From positions 2,673,730 to 2,737,729 of the forward strand of contig CAIIXF020000007.1 in assembly GCA_903813345.2 (NCBI GenBank): a stretch of 64,000 nucleotides of DNA, read 5' to 3'. A program made the translations under genes and the position numbers. Within the stretch, counting starts at the first letter, position 1, and the number at the start of each line of letters is the position of its first letter. The notes under the pieces are model-generated. The model made no database searches, had not been told where the DNA came from, and worked only from the letters and a program-made list of their open reading frames with translations. The stretch comes from Owenia fusiformis. Lineage: Eukaryota; Annelida; Polychaeta; Sabellida; Oweniidae. Positions 1 to 13,200 of the stretch are shown here, piece by piece.

Positions 1-1209
1 TAATGTTATAATGAACATGGTCTCTTTATAATTCAAGTTTATTTTTTCTGTATGTCTGCAGTTTAGAGTAATTCAATTTTCAAATACTAAAATTGCTTCT
101 TGCAATCTTTAATGGATATTGGCACTGTTTTAAATACATGTAGTTGAAAATGTTATAAATTTACTTATAAACATTTCAGAATACATTAACTCGAAAACAT
201 AAAGAGAAGTAATCTACATTTTGGTTACCACAAAATATTTCTACTTAGAGCCTTGAAACATAACTACATGTATGAAATACATCACACTATTGTGATAAAA
301 TGGGAAGATAGTGTGCAAAGTTCAAATAGTGTACTAAGATTTCATCCAATGGACCACTCACTATATGCATTGCTGGGGGCATAATGAGAGGTAATGTAAA
401 GGGGCGCATTAGAGACATTTCGTTGGAAGACAAATACAACAAGACTTGAAACTACGATAACAAAACCTACAAGAAACGTCCATTAGGTATAGAACAACTA
501 GAAAACAACAGTAACTTCATGAATTGGCAAATCACAGCAAATGTTTATGCTACTTCTAAATCAAACTGAATATTTGTAATCAAAGATATATTTCATCGGA
601 ATGTAATAAGGGAGTGCATTGTTGGGAGTGCATTGTTGATATCTAATAATGAACACATTTGGGTGGCTTTTTGAAAGGCATTGTGGAAAATGATGTGTTG
701 AAGTAATTCATTACTCCCTGGACATATTATGCCATAAACATGCTCGTTGACTCTATAATGCACAGTAGATACTGTGTAAAACAACTATATCCTAGCAATC
801 AGGGATAACAAGCCTGCTAAACTAATATATAACAAACAATAAACTATCTGCACAGGCATGGTCATCTATGTCAACTGGACATGCTACACATTACAAGTCA
901 GTAATACTGAAATAAATGATGTCATAATGAAATAATCATGTCATAATGAGAAGATGCACTCTGCTACAAGTATGAAATCAAACAAAATAAATAGCAAAAT
1001 ACATGTAACAACATATATCAGGAACAATTCAGTGGTCTCCAGACTTATAGCAAGTTAGTGTTAAACATATTTTGAAAATGCGTTTTCAACCACAAAACAT
1101 GAAAACTGACTTATTTTGGTCAGAATTCTGAAAACAAACACTTTGCTGCACCAATTAACAATATTCGGGAGAACACGGAAGAATGGGCAACTCATGCAGA
1201 CTAACATCG
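1..1209. other. 3' flank / probable 3' UTR of the DPY19L gene
   Basis: No coding exon is visible. This stretch lies downstream of the minus-strand stop codon of the DPY19-like gene. A minus-strand AATAAA (TTTATT on the plus strand at 38-43) is a possible polyadenylation signal, which would imply a 3' UTR of about 1.17 kb; this is inference only. Confidence 0.4.
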
Positions 1210-4200
1210 TCATCGAACTGGATGTGTCTTATTGAGCCTCAAAACTTGGATTGAGCCGTTACGAGATCTAAAAGTACGCTGGAAAAATGGTTCAGGATTC
1301 ATTGCGAGGGAATCACACGTCCTAGGCTTCCCTCGATTCTCAATATCCTCTATATCAAACATTTCAGCAAGTCCACAGCCTGGCCTGGAATCATATCAGT
1401 GTTGGACTATCAGGAATATATGAATCTGACAAAAGAATATCTGTTAATCATATATATTGTGTAATATTTTTGAGTGATTCAAGATTCTGATGTATGTGTG
1501 CCATTACATTAAGCAAGAAAATTCAAAGAAGTAAAAATATATCACTCGGAATACTGTTTATAATGTTGACATTAAGACCAAAATTCTGACGCTATCATGT
1601 CCAATTTTGTCCATGCCTCTTGGCACATAAAACCCTTAACATTAAAAACATAAATAGTGCAAATGCATCAATTTAAGGGCAAGGCATTAACATGCAATAT
1701 GTCACCACCTGCCAATTGTTACAGATGCTGACCACCGAACCCCAACCACCTAACAGCATCCCAAAAAAAGTTAGAGACTATAACAATATGTAACTTGTGG
1801 TTATGACATAATAAGAATAATGCTCTACATACTTAGTTCTCCTAACACACCAAGACTCCTCCAGCACAGCATAGTCCACCCCCATCTCTAGTAATGTGGC
1901 ATAAACCTCCTCAGCAGGTTTACGACTATACATCGAGTAAACCTTTTTAGTCCTCTCTCTGAAAGAGCAAATGACTTTTCTTATTATCCTTATATCATGG
2001 CAGTCATTGTCCATTCTACTGCATTTGAACATGTGGTCTGTTATTTTTCAATGGCAGCCAACATTTGAGACTTGATGTAACGAAACCCCAAAAATTCTGA
2101 GCAGTTTGTTTCAGAACATTCGGTTTTGGAATGGAAGAATTTCAGAATTAAAGGTGCAAAAAATTGAAAGAAAAATGCTATTTTGTGGCGATTTGAGTGC
2201 CAAAAGATGGGAAAAGGTAACATTTGTTGAACAAAGTGTTGAACAAGATCAAGTATCCTTGACCCCTCTATTGGACATCAGGGAAACATGCATTTTGCGT
2301 GTATAGTCTACACTAGTAGAGTAATCAGTTGCAAAGAATGTGTTATAACATGTTTGACTTAACAAACCAAAAGGACATGATATGTATGACTGTTACACAC
2401 ATGTACGAGTACATGACATAATCATAATAAAGCTTTATAATAAAATAGTGAAGTCACATATCCACAAATGAAAAACAGATCGTGATATGGACATGGACTT
2501 CATCATTGAAAAAATTTATGAAATCTTCTACCTGAGGCCTGCATCTTCGTAATGTGGATGGTTTACTATGGGGCGTAAAGTACATAGCTTTATTGTAGCA
2601 GTAGTAGGCATGGGACCAGCAAACACAGCATCTGCAGATAACATGTACGCAGAATTATTATGTATGCATGTTATCACATCTTATATCAATTATACTGTAT
2701 AGTAATTGTGTTTTGTCTAGCCAATGGCTCACTGATCTGTAGATGACACTCCAGTTACTTTGCAACAGGCCCCTGTGTTAACATTATCCTGTCTCCAAAG
2801 GATTGGGGACTAGATAACCAGAGCAACCAGAGACCTGATGCAAGAACAATTACATAGTACAGTAAAGCTTGTATCTCCAAACACCTCTTTAATCTGAACA
2901 CCTCTCAATGTGAACACTTTTCTCTATCCCAATTTTATTATCATTGACTCACACATTGGGAAACCTTGACATGTGAACAGCAGCTTATCAAACACATTTG
3001 GACAATTTCAGCAGTTTTCATATTAGAAAGGTTTCACTGTAGATGAATTTACCTTTGGGTGTCCTTGTGTTAATCCACTCTATCATCTCTTCCATTGGAA
3101 CATTACTGAACTCTCCCAATATGGCCCATTGTTTCTGGAGGTTGGAAATACCCTGGATGGACATCAGACCTAGAACAGCTGCCAAAATGGCCCAGTGGAT
3201 TTCTTGTCTTTTTATAAAACTAAATAGCTGAAAATATATGAATGAACACTCAGCAACTTGGAGCATTTGACTGGACTGTTATTTTTCAAAAAAATGTGTT
3301 TGAACTTGACAATTAACTGCGCATGTCCAGACCCTAATGAAAATGTGTTTGATGAGACGCATGATTTTTCCTTGATTGCCAAGAATTAATGTAAGTAACA
3401 TCATCTTAGAGATGTCAAAAATGATTGAGAAGAAGATGTAGAAATAAATTTGTATAGATGTAGAAAAAAAATTGTATTCTCAATCATTTTTTATGTTTTT
3501 AACACTTATTAACATTATACATCTTGGAGATGAGTAGACACCTTTTTCCCAAACTATATTCCAATATGGTTTGGGTACTAACTGACTTCTTTGGGTATTT
3601 ATCACCTTACCTGTCTTGAAGCTAGTAGGGAGGCTATGAGGCAAAGTTGGGGCGTCCAAAAAAGTTTGAGACGCATGATCATAATGGCCATGGCTGTGTA
3701 TCCAATCAGTTGGAACACATTATAGAGAAGCTGCAAAAATAAAACACAAAATTAAGTATGGCGCTTCTATCATTTCTACTATGTTTTGACACAACATTTT
3801 ATATTAGAAAAGATTATACTGTACCAAAGTACTTTAAAAGTTATGAATAAACTAAAAGCTGACATCAATTTGAATATTATTTCACATAACTTCAAATCAT
3901 TGGAATTGAAATTTGGTTATTTAATGGATGAATCTTCTCAGCATAGTGACATGATTTGTGGCATGTTCAAGATTTATAAAATTGTTGCAAATATATGTAC
4001 ATGTCACATTTTTGGATTACAAAATTCTGGTGTTTACCTCTGCATGTGGTTTAGAGCGATATTTAATGTCTTCAACTTCAATTTCTTGTTCACCTTCCAT
4101 TTCCCCTTGGCTCCCTTTCCAGGCAGTGTACTCACTTTTTAAAACCTAAACAATGACAAATAAACATTCAAAATTGGAGTAACCTTTGTGACTTTGATAA

Positions 4201-7200
4201 TTTTAGTTAGTCTAGAAATTAACAGTTACGCTAAACCTTCTTGTAAACAATACACTGAGAAAAAATGTAGCTGCTTTGTGTGTTTTTATATTTCATAACC
4301 GTATTACTTTATATCATGACATCTCACAGTTGCTACATAATGAGAGATTTATTCGGAACTTGTTATTTGTCAGTGTCAAACTTACATGGAAGATAAGGGC
4401 TGTAGTTGAGATCAGAGTTGCAGGAATGAGCAGGGTGTGTGTTAACTTCCCAGGTGTCTGCAACAACAATGCATATAATAGTAATCATTTAATAGATAAA
4501 GTATAGATTTTTCATAAATCGTCTTGTTTCCTAAAGAAATGAAGAAAATTCAGAAATTACAGAAATTTTGCAATGTTCTGCAGGATTGTTAATTGAAGAT
4601 TTTTACATCATCTGAATTTATATGAATTTAAATATGCAAGAGGTTTACTCATGTCTGTTTTGGGGACAGAAATTACTTAATGCATTTAACAAAAATGGTG
4701 TAAACTATCTTTAAAATAATAACAAAATCTGCCATTAATTATGTAAATTACAATAAACAAATTATGCTCTTAAAATGTTTACCTCTTTGTCCATGAAGTC
4801 AAACTCGGCAGCACATGTATAAAGCATTGTGTGGAAATTTTTAAAATCTGTGAACTTGCTTCTGAAAATATCACCAATATGAGCCTGAAACGAAACATGT
4901 AATGAGAAAATAAGTATAAGGTTTGTTCACACATTTATATGCATATGTACAATATGTACATTGTCCATTCATTACAAAATGTAGTTTGCTGTAAACACTT
5001 GTATTATACGAGGAATAATTAACAGCAATTTGAGAAAACAATATTATTTAGACAGTCCACTGAAAATGAGCTATCCTATATATCACAAGGGCCTTGAAGT
5101 GATGCCTTTTTACAATCCAATTGCGATTGGATTACCAAATTAAGGTTCTTAAATTAATTTCTTTTTGTTGGGAGATCACTTAAAGAAAGTTTTGAATCAG
5201 ATCATTAGTTTACTTACATCATCAGCAATCATGAAAAGTTTACTGAGCAGAAACTTGATTCCCACTGTACCCACTAGCAGCAGGCCCCCTTGAGCAACCT
5301 GAAATGGAGAAGCCACTATGCAATATGAAACCCACCAACCAACATTCAACAGAATAACTAAAATGTAATAACTCAATGTTCAACTGAATCTATAAAGTAT
5401 AATAATAGATGATTGGGGAATAAAAAAGAATTAAAAAAATTATAATTTGTAGAGTCTCTATTACTCCTACATGAAATGTTATAGGTAAAATATCCACACA
5501 ATTACTTCAAGCCAAAGATAAACTACATGTGTTAATGTTTCATCTGACATCATATGACCTGAATCCTAATACTATTCAATAATGTCAATTTTCCACCATA
5601 GCAGTAGTAGAATAATGTACAGGATTCTCATCTCTGCGATTCTCTCAATGTAATATCAATGTGAACCCTGACTGTACTAACAGACAGCACCTCTTTAAAT
5701 AATAATGACTATTTAATTCATCAGTAATGATGACATTAATGACATTTATGATGACATTCCCTAATGAAGACTTACCCATATCAGGAATCTAACTTTCAAT
5801 TTTTCTAGGAGTGGCTCCAAATGCACTATCACCTGAAATTAAAGGAAAAAAGGTGACAAACATTAAAATGAGAACAAGAAAAAATCACTGTTGCTCAATT
5901 CAATAATTTCAGATGGTGAACAGTCTTTCATTGTTTTTCCATCAAATCATTTTAATATGCAAACAAGAATGTACTTGTACAACAGATTTTATGCAATGTT
6001 CAGTTATGCATTGATGTACTATACTTATTACTTACATGTAAAGTAACCAAACAAGCAGCAAAGAAAGATGTCAGGAGCATCTCATTCCCAAATAGGAAAC
6101 CATAACTTAGTACGAGACCCAGTGATAGGCCGTTCAATATGACCTTGAACTTGTGAGAGCCAATATACTGTAGAACATACGTCCCAAACACAGCTACTGC
6201 TTGTGTCAACAAACAGAACTGAGCAAACTGAAAAATAAGAGTCCATAAAATAAATTTAAAAATCAGAATTTGCTGTTGGTCAAAATATTCAGAGAGGAAA
6301 GGGAGATGTACAATATATAACGTAGTCTGATGACTTAGATCAGGAGAACTTCTCAGGAAATATTTGAATCCAATGTATTTCAATGGCAGGTCACACTGGA
6401 CTGGAGGAACTTGAGCATATTTGTCACAATAGTGACGTAAGGGGAGAATATCTTGATTAAGTGTTTCAGTATATTTCATTCCTGGCAACAATTAATTTTT
6501 ATTTTCACTGTAAAAATATTTGAATGTCAAATGCTTTAATATGAGAACCATCTATTTCACATTTTCAACTCTCTTTTAGATTTTATGCCAATCCTATTTA
6601 TTTATTCCTCCATGCCATATACCATCAATGTTTCTTACTAACCTGCCATGGAAGCATAAAGCTCATTGTAGAGATTGCAAGGAGAATGCTGTGCTTCAGC
6701 TGAGGACGTGGTATTCTGCAGAATAAAAACACAAAATGATTAATAAAAAGGAGTACAATGGATAGAGATGGGCGAGTTTTCAAAAAATGGTAACAATTTG
6801 AAAAAATATTTTGTGATCTCGTTATTCCATGCCATGCCAAATTCCAACAGTTTCTGAATGTATAACAGAGTAATCTTTTGATTTTAAATTTATCTGACAA
6901 AAAATTGCAAAAAGGATGTCTCACTGTAACTGGAATCTTCAATAAGTTCTTTTTTGATCAGGTACTCTTTCAGAAAATAGAATTAGGATTATAAAGGCAT
7001 GATTTATGGAAAGTTTACGATGTTTCACACTCTCCATTCCTTCTATTTTCTTAATGGTTTATGCTCCATCATCATTCTGTAACATACTCTTAACTGATTA
7101 TGAATATTGAAATACTGATATTCAAAGTGGCTAAATGTTCTATACCATTCAATTGTGATTTGTATGTGAATTAAAGTACCCAAATGCAAGCACACAATAA

Positions 7201-10200
7201 TATATATTTTCAAAATAAAGTTACATTTAGCATTACTATACTTGAACAGTTTTATTCTACTTACTTTAGAATGTGTGTTACCAGCAGCATTTCAATAACT
7301 AGAAAAGGATATGCAAAGCTTTCCCTGAGTGGAGGAGTCCATTGTACTCTGGTGGCCTGAAATAGAACCCCACATTGATTTCTGGAATTCGATTAAAAGT
7401 ACCTTTATTGACTTTCAAGGCCCATAGTACAGTATACTGTTGTGTCATATAGTTTTTACAGATTAATGTCAAGTTTCTATTGATGTGGATAAATTATTAT
7501 TTTGGAGAATTTACAAATTTACAGTTGGTTCATTAATCAAAATAATGTTTGCAATTTGTTCACTCATTATATAGAAGAAACTCGTTGTCATACTCACCTC
7601 ACCATGGTTGAAGAAGAAAGAACACACTGAGATCAAACCTCCAAATATACTCCCACTGAAAAGAAATAATAAAATTAATATTTCTTCATCAATACAAGGA
7701 ATACTCCATCTAATATAATCATTGCCAAAACTGACTGGCCAGGATGTGGTTTTATGGGTTTCTAAGTACAACTACAAAGTACATTTTCAACTAGATACAA
7801 CAGTTAAGGTAATATGATAAACAGCAGCAACTCAATCCATTTTCTTGAACAGAACTATTGTATTCAACAGATGTTTATTTTATATTTGTCCAAATTTTGT
7901 TTGAATCCTGCATTACACTCTCTATTGTGAATTTTTATATTGGGACATGAAATGCTAGAAGGCAACTTGCCCCAACCCTGTCTATTCATTATACATATGT
8001 GTGTTTGTATTCACGAAAAAAACCTATTGATTAAAGGTTAAGATAATTATCAAATGCTCATTTGGGTTCAATGCCTGAAGTTTCAATACAGGTGACATCA
8101 GACATTGTCTCTGTGTATTATTGTATGATAATTTTTCCATGGTAATTTTCCTTACCTGATATACGTGCCAAACAGAAAGAAACAAGACATCATGAGACCA
8201 TTCAGGAAGAATACATGCTCTATATAAAAGTAGGCAGGATCTCCTATACCTGAAATAACAGAAAGAAACAAGACATCATGAGATCATTCAGGAAGAATAC
8301 GTGCTCGATATAGAAGTAGGCAGGATCTCCTATACCTGAAATAACAGAAAGAAACAAGACATCATGAGATCATTCAGGAAGAATACGTGCTCGATATAGA
8401 AGTAGGCAGGATCTCCTATACCTGAAATAACAGAAAGAAACAAGACATCATGAGACCATTTAGGAAGAATACATGCTCTATATAGAAGTAGGCAGGATCT
8501 CCTATACCTGAAATAACAGAAAGAAACAAGACATCATGAGACCATTCAGGAAGAATACATGCTCTATATAGAAGTAGGCAGGATCTCCTATACCTGAAAT
8601 AACAGAAAGAAACAAGACATCATGAGATCATTCAGGAAGAATACGTGCTCGATATAGAAGTAGGCAGGATCTCCTATACCTGAAATAACAGAAAGAAACA
8701 AGACATCATGAGACCATTCAGGAAGAATACATGCTCTATATAGAAGTAGGCAGGATCTTCTATACCTGAAATAACAGAAAGAAACAAGATATCATGAGGC
8801 CATTCAGGAAGAATACATGCTGTATATAGAAGTAGGCAGGATCACCTATACCTGAAATAACAGAAAGAAACAAGACATCATGAGACCATTCAGGAAGAAT
8901 ACATGCTCTATATAGAAGTAGGCAGGATCTCCTATACCTGAAATAACAGAATATTCAAATTTATATTGTTCTCAAGATAAAACACATTCTTAATTGCAAG
9001 AGATAATGCAACAACCTCATGCTATTAAGGCATTTATTCTGTCTTCAGATCATTGACCCTTTTAAGTTTAATTGTTTGAGCAGCTGCTGTATTTTCAAGA
9101 TGTCTCAAGATGAAGAGAACTAAAAAAATGAATGACTTCCCCTATATATTGAATGAGAAATAGAAAAGCAAGAAGCATGATATGTATCCGAACAACTCTC
9201 TAATCCGAACACCTCACAATGTGAACACCTTTTTCCTGGTCCCAAATTTGTTGTCTCCCATTGATTTACATGTTTATACATTTATAAAACCTTGAAATGT
9301 GAACACCTGCTAATCTGAACACTTTTTGCTGGTCACAGATAAGAGGTGTTCGGATTAGAGAGGTTTTATTGCACAATATCTTAATCTTAAATGGTTTAAA
9401 ATTGTAGAAACTCACCCTCACAACTCTGTACTGGGGATAAGTCCTTTCCCCTGTTAATGTTCCAACAGGTCTTTGTGTGAATTTTAAAATGTGTAGTGAT
9501 GCTTGTGAATCCTCTAAATAGTATACCCACTACCACCTACAATAACATTATATGACCCATACAGTAAAGCACCATGAATCACAGTTGTTAAAACCATGCG
9601 CATACATCTAAATCTAGCTATTTATATATAGTTTATGCTTGACATTTTGTATGCATTCTACATACCTCGGGATATAAGTTAAATCTCTTCAGTGTGTTAA
9701 TGGTGAGTGGGAACTCTGTGCCGTTGTCATACATGATCTGATTCAGACCATCCATCACAGTAGGTGCACCAATCATAGTTTTGAAGTAGGAGTAATAGAG
9801 ACCCTGCAACATACAACATTACAGCATATTATAGTCTTGAAGTAGGAGTAATAGAGACCCTGCAACATACAACATTACAGCATATTATAGTCTTGAAGTA
9901 GGAGTAATAGAGACCCTGCAACAGACAACATTACAGCATATTATAGTCTTGAAGTAGGAGTAACAGAGACCCTGTAACATTAAATATTGCAACATATTAT
10001 AGACATGTACTTCACTTACTTACTATGTGTTGTAGGTTGTAAGATGTAGGTTTTATTCTGATTTTTAAATACTTAAAGGTCAACTTTGCGTATTTTCAAT
10101 GTTTTAGGCAAAATAAAGACTTACATTTGAATTTTATAGAATGTCCAATGTATTGATAAGACCCTTATATTTTATTTGACACCAACAACAGCTCAAACAA

Positions 10201-13200
10201 ACCACATCAAAGCTTACAATAACTAATCAAAAAATATTTTCGATCTGTTAAGCTTCATATATCAAATTTTTATCAATGTCATTGAAAGATGGCAAAGTTG
10301 TTTGTATTACATGATACATTCATTTTTATAGAAGTGTCGCCATCTTTTAAATCAAAAGTAATTTAAAACATGCACTTTGTTTAGCATGTACGTGCACTAC
10401 TAATGATCTCTGAACTTCAAATGCTTTTTTTCTGTTTGAGTTATTTTTGTCTTGGTTTAATATTAAAGCAAATCAAACTTTGTTGCATATTTGAGGGAGG
10501 GTGGAAGTAACATGTTTCAATTATCATTTTTTCTTTTCTTCTAAATTAAGTATAGTGAGCCTTTAAATATAATATAAATTGACTGAGCCCTTCACAAACT
10601 AAATTTTTCAGACATATTTTTTATTTAAATCATTTTCATCAATCATCATATATATAATGTGTCATATCAGGTAGAAAGAGGATGTTCTTTTTATTCCATA
10701 GTTAAAAGTCATCATTAGAATCGTCGGAAATTAAGTGATTTAATTTAAATTTTCCAAACGATCCGGCGAGGTTGACACTTAGCCTCGTTTTGAGTCTTAA
10801 GTAGCAAAAATCCATAATTCATAGCATACGGCGCAGTATGTCATGGCTTAAACACTGTATGCTATGGTCAAGTGAAAATTTGTCAAAAATGTCATATTTT
10901 ACCACTGATTACAAAAATACCATTTTTATTTTGACATGTTATCCTATGAATATCATGCTAACTATGGAATAATATATTTTATCCTGCTGTATTTACTTTA
11001 TATTTTTGTATTTTGTAGTTAGTCTGACTAAATGTCATTATAATTTGACATGTTCTTATTCCTACTGACATCCAGTTGAAAACTGTAATGTAATATGAAA
11101 CAATAGAAGCACCATGACCTGATTATCATGATAAATGTTATGAGGATGCCAGGTCTATTTGACCCCAATCTCCATGCAAAGATGCTTCATTACTTCAAAT
11201 AATTGAATTCCTGATGAAGTTTAAGAGTTTAAGACGCCAATATAGGTTTTGACTCAATCACTGAACATCTGAAAGGCTTGAAGAACTTCAAAGATTATCT
11301 AAATTTCTTGACAATCTATTCTTCTGATTAGATTACTGTTCTTTTACAAAACCAGCAACTAAGAGTACTAAATTCTTCAGAAATTTATTTTATGTTGTAA
11401 AAGGATCACAAGTGATTTGTAGATTGACTTAAAGACACCAAAGTATGAATGCTGTATATTGTTTCATGAAAAAAGCATGTAACACATTTAAAAAGAGTTC
11501 ATTATAGGCTTTAATAATAAGTCACAATGCACTCAGTAATGTCAAAATAAGTCACAGATTTAAGCATTCAAGCATGGAATTTATTTTCTAATTTGAAGTA
11601 CCAAGAAAATCACGACTCAACATTTTAAATAATTTCATTTCTCACTTCTATATCTATTTTAAGTATACTTATTAGTATATAGCATATGGCAAGGGATAAC
11701 CAATGAAATCATTTATTAAAAAAGTCTTGATATGCCTAGCTCTGTGTGATTTATGTTAAATACCTTTTGTAATGAGAGACATACTGATAGAGCATGCTTT
11801 AAATTACAAACAAATAACAAGGCCTAATTTGGCCTCAAATGGAATCATGCAATGTGGAGATTAACAGAGATCTCTGTCAAACGATACCAATAGGTTTAGA
11901 AGTAAATCCACATGACATTATTAAAATATTACCAGGGAAATGAGTGAACGAGTTCCCTAACAAAACGGAATTTCCATTATATATATATATCTTTTATTGA
12001 CTTTTTAGATGTCATATCATGACATATTAGTCACTAAGGTAGAGCAGTTCTTCCCATTGTCGAGTTGAAGAACTGGTATCTTTATCCTGGCTAGAACCAT
12101 AGACAATTCTAGCCAGCGCCAGCCTTTTATCGAGTTAGCAGCACTCTAGTAATCGCCAGTATAGGTCAGCAGTCATAGGTCAAAGACAAATCACAAGAAG
12201 TGCTGTGACCTGGGTTTGAACCCAAGACCTCTACTTTTTCAGCCTGAAGCCAGACTTCATTACATGCATGATATAGAAAAAGGTGCTTAAAAAGGTGTGG
12301 TTTGTATGTCACAATGTTCTAGCTTAAATAACAACAGTCATCATTTATTGTGATTTGCTTTTTTATTGTTGTTATGAAGCTGTTAATAGTCAGTTTGGAT
12401 ATTTGACAAATATGAAAACACAATAGAATCGAATTTTGCCTGCTGTTGACAACAACCATGAATCTGTCATGTATTGTATGGCAGACCAATTTTTAAGGAT
12501 ACATTGTTTGACTCCAATATTGGTGAGATTTCATGAAGATACAATTGGCTTCTAAACCGAATATATCCAGGGCTACCTTTGATGAATGGTACATTTACAG
12601 TATTGTACAAATTCCAGTGTATTTTATGCCTCCCTTTCTCTGTCTCAGGAGTATGGTCATGCAGGGTGTCAACTGCATTCTATACGCTACAATTCTTAGC
12701 AATTCCTACAGGTCTACAGACACATCCTTAAATGTTATTTAACACTTATTTCAGACCAAAATATATCATCTATACTTTTATCTGAAAAAGTATGAATATC
12801 GTAGGTATTCATGGGTAAAATATTGGCTACTAATCGTGATGTATTAGCCTTTATTACATGCTATCTTGCAAGCCTTGTGATTATCTTCTGAATTTATATC
12901 TCTGCTGTCACTACTATTGAACTGATGATGCAGTGGCACGTTCGTTGTTTATGAAATACAGCCAATCTTTGAAGTAAAGATTCTGAGAGTTTCTGGATTA
13001 TGTATGTGAATGCTGGCATAGTATTTTAATTATTTTGAGATAAATTAACCTGGAGAGAGCTACCATAGACAGCTACCTGTTCTAGAAAATTGGGAAAATC
13101 CTTTTTTAATTGATTTTCCTGTTTATAAACATACCCACCTCTCAATTATATGCCTTAGATTCCTTTAGCAATCTCTGTATGGAGTCCTAACACCCCTCTG

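Noticed and set aside
3786-4142. Plus-strand 118-codon open frame over DPY19L exon 15
   Set aside because: Antisense to a confirmed exon and adjoining intron; no recognisable protein features.
8173-8946. Regular 86-bp repeats suggest a CRISPR-like array
   Set aside because: Units are contiguous with no unique spacers, the genome is eukaryotic, and each unit is a copy of an exon/intron boundary.
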